Shown here piece by piece: positions 23,750 through 35,654 of a stretch of 64,000 nt of DNA (positions are counted from its first letter, which is position 1; each line of letters begins with the position of its first letter). A model generated the notes under the pieces. It was not told the origin of the DNA and searched no databases. It saw nothing but the letters and a program-made list of their open reading frames with translations. The stretch is taken from the NCBI RefSeq assembly GCF_014898055.3, contig NW_023601543.1, forward strand, positions 17,611,820 through 17,675,819. The letters run 5' to 3'. This DNA is from Talpa occidentalis (taxonomy: Eukaryota; Chordata; Mammalia; Eulipotyphla; Talpidae). The position numbers were made by a program, and so were the translations under genes.

Positions 23750-25679
23750 TTTTTGAAATACACTATAATTCTCAAGAATTTTTTTTGCAAGTTGGTCTAA
23801 AAGAAAGTGCTAGCATCTTTTATTTTACTAACACCTATTTTATCACCTCCTTTCTTTCCAGTGATGCTGCTATAATTACCATTTTATGCCTGATGACTGA
23901 TTCTGTCTTTGTAACAGCTATTTGATTCCCATCTTTGCAATCATCTCTTGAATCTATTCACCGATTGAATAATTTCCAAAATATTTGGGAAGAAACAAAA
24001 ATGGGTTCTGTTCATTTTCAAACTTTAGATTTAATTCTTTTTTATTAGCACAATTTTATAGTATCTTAAAACTACTTTTACTTATTTTCAAATACATTTA
24101 ACCTCTCAGTAAGCTAATTTTTAAAAATTGCTTAAAACTTTAAACAAATGCCATGTTTCATACAGAGGAATCCTTCTCTCAGCAATTTTACTTCCTTTTA
24201 TTTTATACAAGTGTTTCTATTCTATCTAATGTTCAAATAACTATTTGCCAAGTCTCTTCAAATTGTTACATTGAATGATTCTGTTTCAATTGAACAGTTC
24301 ACAATGTCTTAAATCAGTTTTATTTCCCTGAGTACAATGTTAGATAAAATTTTCTTTATTCACCTAAACTACTTCTTTTTAATTAACGGAATCTTTATTA
24401 TTGAAAATTATCTCTAAAGTATAAAATGTTATCTACATACTGATAGTATTTTAAAGTAAAAAGTAGTCTATTTAGCTTCTGCCCATAATTTTTCTGGCAA
24501 CTATTTCAGAGGACAATAGTCATTTAAAACTTAATATTGCCTGGTGTTTTACAAAATCCCAATTAGAACATTATAATTTACTGTATAATGAAATCAGTGT
24601 TGCAAAATGATCCCTTGCTTTAACAGAGCAACTCAATTGTGTCTTGGTTTTAGGAAAATTTCTTTAATGTATTGTTTCATGGCACCAAATCAAACATTGT
24701 CTTTATGAGCTTTGAATAACACAAGTCACTTTTTTTTTCTTTATTTGCAGTTGGGCTACCACATATGATTTAATGGAGGATAAATAGAGAGCAAATCTTT
24801 ATTTCACTCACATGTGCTCCTTGGAGTATATAAATATGCTTCTCTAAAAACCTGAGCTGTTTCTGACAGACCCAAGGTATTGATGTAGTAGCCTGCCAGC
24901 CATCTACAGTCATGCATAGCCTCTTGAACTCCTCATTAGGAAATAATGGGGAAACAGTCATAAATACATTCAATTGATTATGCATTACTACTGAGGCTTG
25001 CATTCCCTTTCAGTACTGGTTAGGCTGACTATAGAGTTTTAATTAGTAGTTTTCAGCCCTTGATGATGGAAACATTAGCTATAGAACATCAAGACAGAGA
25101 TAACTTTGTTGATATACAGAAAATGTTAAATCTGGTTAAGTCTTGGTTACTGCAATACTAGCATTAAAAGTTCCTCTTCGAGTCATCTCATACCTCTAAG
25201 TTCAGTAAGACAGTTCAAGAACTGGAATTATTCACAGCTTCGAATGCCAATTACATTCTACCTATCCTCCATCCTCCAAAACACCTCTTTGTGTTGGTCC
25301 TACTGTGTCCGTCAAGGTCTACCAAAGAAAGAAAAATAGTAATTAAAATGAGAAAATTTAATTTTGGAACTTGATGACAGAAATCATAGAACAACTGAAA
25401 AGTACCAGCAGGAAGCCGCCATTCCTCTAGGGTGAAGGGACAGTGGAAGAGTCAGCTGATATAGAAACCTAGGAATGGTGGAGGAAGGATAAGGAGTAGA
25501 GATGGAGAAGAGAGAATAAGTAATTTGAGGACAAACAGACCCCAGAACAGCTTAGTCATGGTGGACTTTTGGAAGGAAAATGAGGAGAGAACAAAAGATG
25601 AAAGTGAGATGATGGAAGCTCTGGAGGTGAGTAAGTCATGTTAATAATAATACAAAGTAACAAAAATAATAGTATTGAT
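23750..25679. other. AT-rich stretch with nothing recognised
   Basis: I see no gene or assignable repeat. A short (GAT)n run occurs at about 25676-25693. Confidence 0.55.
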
Positions 25680-25689
25680 GATGATGATG

Positions 25690-25895
25690 ATAGCAGTCAG
25701 CACTGTAGAGCACTGTCTGTCAGGCATTGTTCCATATTCCAAGCACATGAGACAGTATGTCTGTTTTAGTCTAAAAATAGCCTAATGAGTAGGTACTATT
25801 ATATCCATTGCACTACTAACATTGAAATACAGTGAGGTTTCATAGCTTATCAAAGGTCACATTGCCAAGATTCAAACCTAGACTAACTCCAGAAA
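25690..25895 (-). mobile_element. MIR SINE
   Basis: TCAGGCATTGTTCCATATTC, 'gagtaggtactattatatcc' and TATCAAAGGTCACATTGCCA appear in order on the plus strand and are the reverse complement of MIR. Confidence 0.8.
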
Positions 25896-26464
25896 TGGAG
25901 TTCTCAATCTCTATCCTACAATTACCTCCCAAATAAAAACTATGATTTTTTTTTCCTTCTTTGTCATTACATTCTCTGGGAATATACACAAAAGACCAGG
26001 TACTAAGTTGATTTGAGGACAATGTACTAAATCTGGTAAGAAATAGCAAACCGCTTTGCATGCAGTGAGGCTCTTGTTCAGACACGTACTGATGCTATCA
26101 CTAATCCTAATGGTGAAGTCATGACATTTGCTTGACACTAGAGCTGTATGTATCTTCCAGGAATGTGAAATAAAAACTTAATATTTAGGCAATGAATGAG
26201 GTCACCTGTTTCTCTTCATTCCTTCCAAACATAAATATTTAAAAATATCATTGATAATGATGCACTAAGTGCTATCTATTTTAGTAGTTTTTAATTATTG
26301 AAATACTAGTTTGAGCACTTTTTGTTACATACTAAGCTTATGTGATAACTGCTAACAAATGTACATTGGTTATTCACACAAATAATTTCATTTGCATTCC
26401 AAAGCATTTTTTGTACTGACAAGCTAAATTTCAGTCTGTTTTATGTCCATGTCACAAATATCTC

Positions 26465-26600
26465 CCACAACCATTCCTTCCTTTATTCATTTATTGTCTT
26501 AACATGATTTTATTGAGCACTTAATATATGGGCAGTGTGCTAAGGGTTGGCGATACAGCTCCATTGAGGAGCTTATGTTCTGGTTCATTCCTTTAGTGAG
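26465..26600 (-). mobile_element. L2 3' region relic
   Basis: ATTTTATTGAGCACTTAATA, 'gggcagtgtgctaagggttg' and 'gaggagcttatgttctggtt' match the antisense L2 segment that normally reads as a 'ttattgagcgcctactatgt' block. Confidence 0.7.
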
Positions 26601-26964
26601 GTTGTCTTCTTTATCTCATCACAATCCACTTCACTATATAATACTGATTCTATTCCACGCTCATCTCCTTTTACCCTATCTATCTCTGAAAAACTAGTGT
26701 GTTCCATTTCACCATGTAACTTATTTAAATGATTTGCATTTCAACGTCACGTGCAAACTCTTCTTTCAGACTTTCAAGGTTAGAAATATCATCTGTCGCT
26801 TCTCTTTGTATCTATTTGATGTTATTTTCTTCCTCAACATGTTTGCTCTTGCTATAATCTCCTCAGCACAGCACACTGCAAAATCACTCTTCTCATTACT
26901 CATGTTGTTCTTCTCACCTTATCTGTTTTCTCCAACCTTTAAGACTAGCATGTAGCTGAGTGAG

Positions 26965-27080
26965 AAATGCATATAATGCTATATCTGGATTCTTGTCCCA
27001 GATCTTACTAGCTCTTAATAACTGTGTGACCTTGAGCAAGTTAAATGAGATAAAACAGCTAGCATATTTCTTGGCACACA
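26965..27080 (+). mobile_element. MIR SINE fragment
   Basis: The run 'actagctcttaataactgtg', TGACCTTGAGCAAGTTAAAT and 'tttcttggcacacagaag' corresponds to the MIR core and part of its 3' region with an internal deletion. Confidence 0.65.
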
Positions 27081-27412
27081 GAAGACACTGCATTTTTCCC
27101 TTCCTGCCCTCTTTCCATGTGCCTTTCCATGAAGATTTCCCTGAACATGCATTCTTTCCTCTGAACTAATCTCTCTCATCTGAAATGCAAGTAATCCCTA
27201 TCTCTTATAAACCAACGACATTTTGCAATGATGTGGTTTGTAATGTCTTTCTCCTTCAATAGAATATAAACACATTTAAGTGAAACTTTTCCCCTCATAT
27301 ATCTGTCACCTCCTCCCCAAAGCACCTGTTAGAATGCTGAGGCTACCAGACCCTCAATGAATACTTGGTGCTTGCTTTCTCTGTATTGGAAAGTAAGATA
27401 GCAGTGTCAAAC

Positions 27413-27999
27413 TGTAACAGGGTGGTCCCCAGGAAAGGGGGAGGTTCCCTGCACCACCCAAGGGAGGGTGGAGCTGAGCAGGGAGAGAAGAAGCTGCAGA
27501 AGAGACTGAGGAAGGAAGCAGGATGGAGCCAGGAGACGTGGAGGAGGCACATGGAGCCTAGAGACACGTGAAGAAACTGCGTTTGTCTTTTTGGTCGTGG
27601 ACTGGGTGACACAGATGTGGGTGAGACCCATGGGGAGGTGACCATGGCAGCTTTTATCTTGATGTTGATTTTGCTCTTTTCCTCCCGGGCTTGTCTGGTT
27701 GTTTTTGACCCTTTTCTGTGGGTCCCCACTGGAAGATGCTTTAGACTTGTGGCAGGCTTTGGGGCCTTGCTCTGCGCCATTCTCATATGGACGGACTTTT
27801 ACCCACGAGGGGATGGGTAACTTTGGGTGCTTGATTTAGAAACTAGATTCTTTGCCTTTTCTGTATTGTTTCGAAATTGTATTAAAGTTCCTTCCCATTA
27901 AATTCTCATATGTTTTGTGTTGGTGCAGCGGATGGCAGAACCCATTCAGAATAGGCAGGTTTGCGGGGTTTGGGCTGCCCTTCTCCCTGTCCTATAACA
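27413..27999 (+). mobile_element. Solo LTR of an ERV (587 bp)
   Basis: The element starts TGTAACAGGGTGG and ends CCTATAACA, so it has TG...CA termini. The 4-bp duplication AAAC flanks it (27409-27412 and 28000-28003), which fits a class I (gammaretrovirus-like) integration. An ATTAAA polyadenylation-type hexamer lies at 27881-27886. No gag, pol or env sequence lies next to it, so it is a solo LTR left by recombination. It matches the inverted copy at 37986-38572 at roughly 92-94% by eye and with equal length. A 67-codon frame at 27617-27820 lies within it. Confidence 0.92.
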
Positions 28000-28003
28000 A
28001 AAC

Positions 28004-28964
28004 TTTCATATAATTTGAAGAACTGTTTCTTCTTTTTCCTTCTTGTTGTAGTCCCTGCTAATGTCTATTGGCTTGCAGATGATTGTATGCAAAAATTTTG
28101 CAGGAACCATTTTATGACTCACGAAAATCTTTATTAGAAGTCACTTTTCAATACCTCTTAATTGGTTTTAACATTGTAGGGGGAAATGAAATCAAAACTG
28201 TAGTGATTTAAAATATCACAGGATATTTTAACCAGGAAATTAACATATTTAATTATAGATTTTGAATGACTTCAAAAGAAACTCAAGTTTTGTTTTGTTT
28301 TGTTTTTAAGGGATTAAGTCAGGAAGTGGGCCCTTATTGCAGAAGACCACATGGGCCTCCACTTAGCCAGTTTCTGGCATATTCATTGACAGGAATAATT
28401 TAATGATTGTGAATAATCACCTTGTGTAGGAAATAAGGTCCTCTTTGAATCATAAAGCTTTTAAACATGAAAAATATTATGCATTTGTTTGAGAATGGTG
28501 AAACGTGTGAACTAATTTCATATTGTCCTACCAATTATGAATGTGTTATTTCTGGCAAGCAGGTCTCTTTAAAATTGCATATGCTTAGTTCTTTGCCAGG
28601 GAGGTGAGAGAAAAACATTGTCAGCCTCTTTATACCCAGCTGGGGCCAGGTGTTGTTCATTAACATGTAAATAGTGCAATTACTGCCAATTAAGATTTTT
28701 AAAAACATTAAAGTCTATGGGAACACAGTTATAGCACCTATAAAATTTTTAAAAATATATACATCTTAGTGGTTTAGGTTCCTACCAGGCATATTACATG
28801 TACTCTTAATTACACAGTGAGTGAAGATGCTATTCCTTTGCAGAATGCCACGTATGTGGTTAGAATGGAAAGTAAGATTACATTGGCTATTAATGATCAT
28901 AATCAAATATTGAGATTTTTTATGGGCTATCTTAATTATCTGGTTATACTGATTTTTCTGTCAA
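28004..28964. other. Unique AT-rich stretch
   Basis: No gene or assignable repeat. A (GTTTT)n tract lies near 28288-28308. About 28,560-28,720 looks like intact unique sequence. Confidence 0.5.
28560..28720. other. Candidate conserved non-coding element
   Basis: This is a non-repetitive block with intact-looking motifs: AAATTGCATATGCTTAG (a POU/octamer-like ATGCTTAG), CAGCTGGGGCCAGGTGTTG (E-box CAGCTG and CAGGTG) and GTGCAATTACTGCCAATTAAG. The motif density suggests a possible enhancer; this is appearance only. Confidence 0.25.
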
Positions 28965-29110
28965 AAATTATTTATTGAGTTCCTATTGTATTGAAAGAAT
29001 GGTGTTAGGAGCAATGTATTCAGTGATGAACAAGGCAGACGTGGTCTCTGCCCCATGCAGTTTATAGTCTAGTCAAATAAACACACAAATCAATATTGTT
29101 ATATAGGTGT
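28965..29110 (-). mobile_element. L2 3' region relic
   Basis: TTATTTATTGAGTTCCTATT, 'cagtgatgaacaaggcagac' and 'ctctgccccatgcagtttat' match the antisense L2 3' region. Confidence 0.75.
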
Positions 29111-29660
29111 AACATGGCAACAAGCACATCTTTTTGTTGTACCCCATTTTGAGGTATAATCATTTGATTTTACATTAATAAGACTACATGGGCTAAAACA
29201 GTGGGACTTAGAGACCTATATAGCTTACTTTTTCGGGTAACCAAATCTCTATATTTTGAAGAAGAACTAAGTAAGCCCATCTTGAAATAAATATTATTAT
29301 CACCAAGCTAGCTCTGCTGTAATGCTAACACTTTAATTATGTTTCCTGGGGAAAATAAGCCATGCCACCATCTCTGAAAATTGAAATCAAGTAAACAGGA
29401 AACCCTTGAAAGGAAGTTCTTGAATTGTGATATTGTGAAACCTCTGCCTTATCAAGGTAATTTTATGTCTGGATTGACAAATTTCTAGGAGTTCCTGATG
29501 ACTACAAAGCCAGGCAGAAAAAGGATTCTATGAATCACCTTGGGCAGTGCCCAAAAACTAAATGATATGGAAAACCACTCAGAATCAGCCAGAGGTTTGT
29601 TGCCCTTCTGCATTTACTTGCCTTACTGAAGAAAGATCATTCACATTAGCACTAAATTTC

Positions 29661-29930
29661 TTTTGTTTTAAAGATTTATTTATTTGTGCATACAATAACT
29701 GGGGTACAGGCCAGAGGTGCGGGGGCCAGAGGGTTTACCAGAGACAGAATGGGGAGCAAAACAGGCAGATCCACTGAAATACACTGCTGAGGGGAGCAGC
29801 GGGCTAGACCTGAGAGATCTGCTACGCCGTGTGGGTTGATCCCTGGCTGGCCTGGGATCGAATTCATGCTGCAGAGGCTGTGTATAGCTTCACAGTGCTG
29901 TGCTCAACCCCTTGCGCAACCAAGGAAGCC
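29661..29930 (-). mobile_element. tRNA-derived SINE (family A) with 17-bp TSD
   Basis: The complement of the SINE seen at 15364: reversed tail AAAGATTTATTTATTTGTGC, the block ACACTGCTGAGGGGAGCAGC, and an antisense tRNA-like head ending GGAAGCCC. A perfect 17-bp duplication CATTAGCACTAAATTTC flanks it (29644-29660 and 29931-29947). Confidence 0.95.
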
Positions 29931-29947
29931 CATTAGCACTAAATTTC

Positions 29948-31620
29948 AGTCTGACAAATATTTGAGTCATTACTGCATAAGAGGCACTTCATGGGCTGCA
30001 AAGTTGAGTAAGATACATCCTGAATACACAAATTTACTTATGGAGATAAAATGCAAGTTCTAATCTTTGCCTGATTAAGAGTAAAAATGGGAGTGGGAAA
30101 TATGATAAAGTATACAGGAAATGGAAAATTATTGTTTCTTTCAACCCGGCATAAAATGATTCAGGTTAGTCTCATACCCTTTATCATAGTCTTATAGAAG
30201 ACAAACTGATAGAAATCTAGAAATAGTCACTGTAATTAAATGACTGTTCTAAATGCTGAACCAACTTAGTTATAGTTGATTATCTTTTAAAACCCAAGAA
30301 AACTGTTTTTCATTTTTTTCCATAAAATATCTAATTGGAACAATGAATGTTAAGGAGGCTTATCTGTAAGACTTACAGTTGAGGCTTAAATAACTCAGGT
30401 TGCATTTGGCATTCCAAAAAATACAGGTTGGTATGTTATATAGAAACTTTGTTTTGTTTGATATGCTATATCTTCCATATTTAGTATAATAATCAGCTTT
30501 CTGCAGCAGAGCAAAATATTCTTGAAATCTAATGTTTGATGCTGGTCCCAAGATGGTGATACTCAAGGTACTTATTTTAGAAAGAAGAAAACAGAAAGAT
30601 TATCCTGTGTTTTAAAGTTGAAGAAATTCTGACTTTATAAATTGACTTTGATAGAAAAGTGCATAAAATATAATGCAGAGGTCATAGAGGTCTGTTATCT
30701 GTTCCAAAATAGTGATCCCTGGTGGAAAAGCAATGTACTGCATATTGTCATGTGCTGCAAAATGAAAATGTGTTATAACAGTGTTCATAAGCAGGACCTG
30801 CTGAACTGAATAAGCACAGATGTACTTCAAATTAATATTTAATCTGATACCAAAAGCACTTAAAGGAGTTAGGGATATGAGTTCCTTGCAAGAAATGACT
30901 TCTTTCTCACAGAAAGCAATTATGGTACCACAAGATAACACAAATACGATTGTCATATTCTCCTTATGCTTAAATAGTAAGTCTGGAGGTGAAAGTATAT
31001 TGTGGGCCCTTTTTTGAATTTTCCAAATATTTCTTTTAGAAAAGAAAAATAATTTTCTTTGAATGCCATGGCATGAATCAAAACTAAAGCTAATAAAATG
31101 ATTTTGATTGAGAGACTATTTTAATCCTTGAGAATACATGAGAGTGACTTTTAATTGACATCATTAGAATATTATTAGAATAAAATAGAACCAAGTGACC
31201 CTTATTAATCTTTAAAAGGAAATTGTCTATAATGAAGTGATAATTTTCATTTCTTTCTGTTGCTTTCTGAGGTCATCTTTAGAAACAAATCCCCAAAACA
31301 AATTTGAATTCAGAGCCATCTCATGCCTTTTCTTTTAAACTCAATTTTGTTCTAAGTTTTGGCCTGTGAAAAATTTTAGTAAGACATTATATATCGAGTA
31401 CTCAGAAACTACCACCTAGGGTTAAAGTGACATTTCATCTCCTACTTTTTTTTTTCCTAATTACTTTTTTTAAAAAAAAAATGACTGAACCTGCTATTTC
31501 AATAGGAGGTTTAAATCAAAGTCATCTTACAAGGATAACATATATTAACTGGAAAACATTGCATGACAAAGAAAAACACAGTATTCCACTTACTGACTCG
31601 TGTTTAAAATGTTAGATCCT
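29948..31620. other. AT-rich stretch without a recognised gene
   Basis: Several short open frames (30612-30956 minus is the longest, 114 codons) show no domain, codon or splice evidence. I recognise no repeat. Confidence 0.55.
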
Positions 31621-31891
31621 GGGCCTCCCTGGTGGTGCAAGGGGTTAAACACAGCACTATGAAGCTATCCACGGCCTCTGCAGCATGAGTTCCATCCCTA
31701 GCCAGCCAGGGAGCTACCCACATGGCGCAGCAGACCTCTCCCGTCTCGCCTGCTGCTCCCCTCAGCAGTGTATTTCAGTCAGTCTGCCTGTTCTGTTTCC
31801 CAGTGTCTGGGTGAATCCTCTCACCCCACACACACCTCTAGCCTGTACCCCAATTCTTGTATGCATGAATAAATAAATCTTTAATAAAATA
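31621..31891 (+). mobile_element. tRNA-derived SINE (family A)
   Basis: It opens GGGCCTCCCTGGTGGTGCAA, an A-box-compatible tRNA-like head, with GAGTTCCATCCC at the B-box position. The body holds CAGACCTCTCCCGTCTCGCC, and the tail is AATAAATAAATCTTTAA. The duplication is not clear. Confidence 0.92.
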
Positions 31892-32049
31892 AATTGCAAG
31901 CTCCTTCTTAAGGATAATTATGATTTTTATTATCAAAATGCCACTTAGACATTGTATTGTGGTAACTATTTTTAGGGAATGGGTTAGTCTCATACAAAGT
32001 GGCAATTAGAAGCTATCTATAACTATTAGTTTTAGAGGAGATGGAAGAC

Positions 32050-32490
32050 ATTCCTTCCCAATCATTCATTCAACAAATACGAAAGGTACTATTTATCCAT
32101 GCATTCATTATATATTTGTTGAGTACCTACTGCAGATAGATGTTAGAGATATAATGTGGAACAATACTGTTTATGGAGCTTATATCTACTGGGAAAAACT
32201 AAACACACAAAAAGATAATGAATTAAAGGTATAAGTACTACAAAGGAAATATATGAGATATGAGGAGGCAAGGATGGCAGTGTCAGGGTATTTCAATCAT
32301 AGGCAAAATACTTGGGATGGGAAAAGATGACCCTGTCTAGGGACTGCATGTGCCAAAAATGTCTTGGACTCGGGGGAGTCAGGGGAAGAAGAGCTCAACA
32401 TGAGAATGTAAGTAAGCTGCAGCCAAGCCATACTGACTTTGAAGACCATGGTGATGATTTAAAATGTCTTCCCAAATGCGCTGAGCTCTT
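32050..32490 (-). mobile_element. L2 relic
   Basis: The plus strand shows TCATTCATTCAACAAATACG, TTGTTGAGTACCTACTGCAG and 'tttatggagcttatatctac', then a downstream stretch ending 'tgatgatttaaaatgtcttc'. This is the antisense L2 order from the 3' end into ORF2. Confidence 0.75.
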
Positions 32491-32666
32491 CTCCCCACAA
32501 CTTGAGGAATATGCATAGGATGAATGCATTTTGTTATAAAATAGATGGTCAAAAAGGTCTGGGCTGTACAGTTTTATTTTATAATTCAGATTTGAGGTGG
32601 GTTTTCACAGCTTGAGGGAAGGGACCACCTGGTAAGAAAGAAAAAAGCTATAAAGGAAAGGGTGTT

Positions 32667-32914
32667 GGGCCTCTCCAGTGGCCCAGCAGTTGAATACTGG
32701 GTTGCGAAGCTGCCCGCAGCCTCTGCAGCTCTGGTTCGATCCCCGGCTGCTCCCCGGCCACCGGAGAAGGGTCCCACATGGCGCTCAGACCTCTCCTGCC
32801 ACCCGCTGCTCCCCTCAGCAGTGTACTTCAGTCCTTCTGCAGGCTCTGCTTCCCACACTGGCTCTGCTGAATTCTCTCACCCTCCCGTGCTTCTGACTGT
32901 ACCCAGTGCTTGCA

Positions 32915-32958
<44 letters not shown>
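32667..32958 (+). mobile_element. tRNA-derived SINE (family B), young copy with 16-bp TSD
   Basis: The head is GGGCCTCTCCAGTGGCCCAG and the B box is GGTTCGATCCC (32733-32743). Its tail begins GACTGTACCCAGTGCTTGC, where family A has 'gtaccccagttcttgtatgc'. It is followed by a long uninterrupted (AAAT)n tract (about 32917-32958). A perfect 16-bp duplication TAAAGGAAAGGGTGTT lies at 32651-32666 and 32959-32974. High CpG retention and the clean tail suggest recent insertion. Confidence 0.95.
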
Positions 32959-32961
<3 letters not shown>

Positions 32962-33784
32962 AGGAAAGGGTGTTAAAGAAAGAAGAAAGAAAGAGCTTTA
33001 AAGGCAACTGAGTCATTTTAAAACTTGGCATAGAAGCAGACCTGCTACTAAATATGTATCTATAAATTATGCTGAGCTCCTTTTTTATTAATAAATACTA
33101 TAAAACTATATGCCACAATAAGTATATGAACAAATTCACTTATTACTCTCCCCAAAGATAGGGGACCCCTTTCACTGGCAAGACAGGCTTAGAGGGCATC
33201 AGTAATTCCTGTAAACAGAGGTATTCAGTGCTGTGCTTGGATTTGAAGCTTGGTGGTCAGTTTCCTGAACCCTTTGTCTTGTCACTATACTAACATTTAG
33301 ATTTGCATGCCATATAAATGTGATTGCAAATGGCTTTTTGCCTCCCTATTACATAGCTCTTTTAATATGAGTGCCATTGATATCTTTGATACCTTAGTAT
33401 TCATTATTTTTTATTCTGTAAGTTCCATTTTTTATGCATGGAGAATAACTGTGACGGTGGTTTTGTAATATTAATATGTCCGCCCCCTGCTCTACATTTT
33501 CTATTATTTTAACTTTTCTTTCTTTTTCTTTTCATATTTCATAGCTTTTTGCCCTTTCAAAACACTGGAAAGATCAGTATATTCCGGTCATATAGGAACC
33601 ACTACACAGTTCTGCAATCTTGTTATATTGGCCATAATTTATTGATGAAATCAGCCATCTCAAACTCTCCATCCTTGTTTCTCCCATGGGAAGAACACTA
33701 TAAAGTTATTTTCTTGTCTGGCACACACAATTCCAGAAACTTTTATCTAAGCACCTTTGTGATGAACAACCCTGGTATTTTGTT

Positions 33785-34413
33785 TGTGCATGACCAAACA
33801 GGACCTTGGGACCCCCAAACTTGCACACTCTGAAGGCATCCAGCATCCATGTGAACAAAAACAAAGCAAACTCTTAGTGTGAAAGCACTTTAGTAGCATT
33901 ACTATGCACAGAGAAATCAGAAAAGTCATTATTTTCCCACCAAAACAACAAAAAAATTACCTGTGCCCATGATCAACCAAACATGGTTAGCCCAAAGTGG
34001 GACCACTGAACCCCAAAAACTTGCCACAAGTCTAAGGCACCTTCTAGTGGTGAAACATAGGAAGAAAGCAAAGGGGGGGCAGGCAAGTCTGGGGGACAAA
34101 GGAGTAAAATCAAAGTGCAAATCAAGAGAAGATCCTCCATTGTCAGCCTCCCCATGTGTCTCTCACCCATGTGTCTGTCCTCCATGTGTCCCCTTCCATT
34201 TCTCCTTCTCAGCAGTATGGGGGTACAAGATGGGACATGGGAACCAGACTTTTCTCTTTCTTCTTCCTTAGCCCATCTCTGTTCATGGTATATAGCTTCA
34301 CCTGGCTGCTCATCCCCGCTCCTCAGTCCCATTAGCTAGTTCCAAAGAGGCTGCATATAAGTGGGGGTGGAAAACATGGCACCTCCCCCTTTTATGGAGA
34401 TTCCTCCTTAACA
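33785..34413 (-). mobile_element. Diverged LTR related to the 587-bp ERV LTRs
   Basis: The stretch 'ccacaagtctaaggcacctt' and the 'ccattgtcagcctccccatg' block align with the inverted solo LTR at 37986. The 5' end in minus orientation starts TGTTAAGGAGG at 34413. The left boundary is uncertain. Divergence is much higher than between the other two copies, and no clean duplication was found. It appears to be an older or sister LTR family. Confidence 0.7.
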
Positions 34414-34840
34414 GTTTTACCCCATAGAGAAAAATGAAATTTGTTAATTGGCTAATCTGTGTATTATAATATTTATTTATTAAATGATATAGTTTTAAGT
34501 TAGTTTAGCCATATGTTAAAAGTCCATGTTTACAAAACAGTCTATTTTCAAACTAATATTCCAAAACTGCTCAAGTATACAGAAAAGCTGGAGAGACTAA
34601 AATTTGTGAAATAAAACAATAATGATCTTTTATTGAGTTTAAAGTATGTTAATGACTTGCTATGTTCTAACCTCACAATACTTAAAACTGATTGAAACTT
34701 TGTATAATCAATTGATTTTCAGCTTAGTAATTTGAACGTGTTTTGCCTTTTTAAATGATTTTTAAACCCTAGAAAACCTTTTTTTCCCCTTGTGCTTAGG
34801 TCGCTCTGTCACTGTGAATACGAATTTGCCCTTTCATTTT

Positions 34841-34898
34841 TTTTTAATTAATAAATTTTATTTTTATATTTCTCATACATTTGCAATCCCCCCATTCT
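34841..34898 (-). mobile_element. 58-bp L1 insertion (short-tail variant) with 19-bp TSD
   Basis: A perfect 19-bp direct repeat GAATTTGCCCTTTCATTTT occupies 34822-34840 and 34899-34917. The 58 bp between is the reverse complement of an L1 3' terminus (AGAATGGGGGG, then an AATATAAAAATAAAATTTAT-like end), closely matching the L1 tail at 32-181. It is an extreme 5' truncation. Confidence 0.93.
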
Positions 34899-35653
34899 GA
34901 ATTTGCCCTTTCATTTTGCAAATGGTCTATTTCCCTTTTAACAAACGTGTTTCTAATTTTCATAGACTATATGAAACAATGTTTGTTTTTATCCTGTTGC
35001 TAAGAGGTGACATAAACTTAAGACTCTAAAAAGTTTATAACTGAAAAAGTCTGTCCCTTACCTTTATAGGTGAATCTTTGCAAAAACGACCAAAAATGTT
35101 TTCAGTTGAAAGTGGCTTTAGAGGTAATTCCTGTGTCATTGGTATATTTTTCTAATGCGTTGTTTGAGTAGTGGACACAATCTAAAAGCAAAATGATCTA
35201 CAGTTACTGAAAGCTTGTAGGTTAGAAAGACTCTGGAAATCCACTACAGATACCTAGCACTTGCTAAGAAAGAAAAATGCAAATTCTTTAAAGGAAAAAA
35301 TGTATCGGGAAAAGTGTTGTGCAAAAAGAGGGAGTATAGAATTAGAGGAAGTGAAAATTAGATTACTTGAATTATTGAAATTATTCAGGCCGGCAAGTTT
35401 CTAGAAATACTCCCAGTTTCCCTCTGAGATAATTCAGTCCTCCCAAAGATAGGTCGGATATTTGCCAGAGAGAGGAAATATTGTACTATCTGAAAGAAAT
35501 AAAATCCTTGTCTGGACCCATCCTTCATAGGGAGGTTAGCATCACCCTGAAGGCTTTCTATCACTTCTGGAGACACAGTGTGGTGTGTCTGGGGAGTATT
35601 TATTCACACAAACACAAATACACACACAAGCTCCCTGTTTCATACACACACAG

Positions 35654-35654
<1 letters not shown>

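Noticed and set aside
27343..27786. 147-codon minus-strand frame
   Set aside because: It lies almost wholly within the solo LTR, antisense to it; its open state reflects the LTR's GC content.
30612..30956. 114-codon minus-strand frame
   Set aside because: No domain signature; an isolated frame in AT-rich sequence.
32667..32760. tRNA gene suggested by A- and B-box-like motifs
   Set aside because: The motifs belong to the head of a tRNA-derived SINE; no intact cloverleaf or CCA-proximal stem, and the same head recurs in nine copies.
33973..34332. 119-codon minus-strand frame
   Set aside because: Part of the diverged LTR relative; it contains tandem-like short repeats from LTR sequence and no protein family features.
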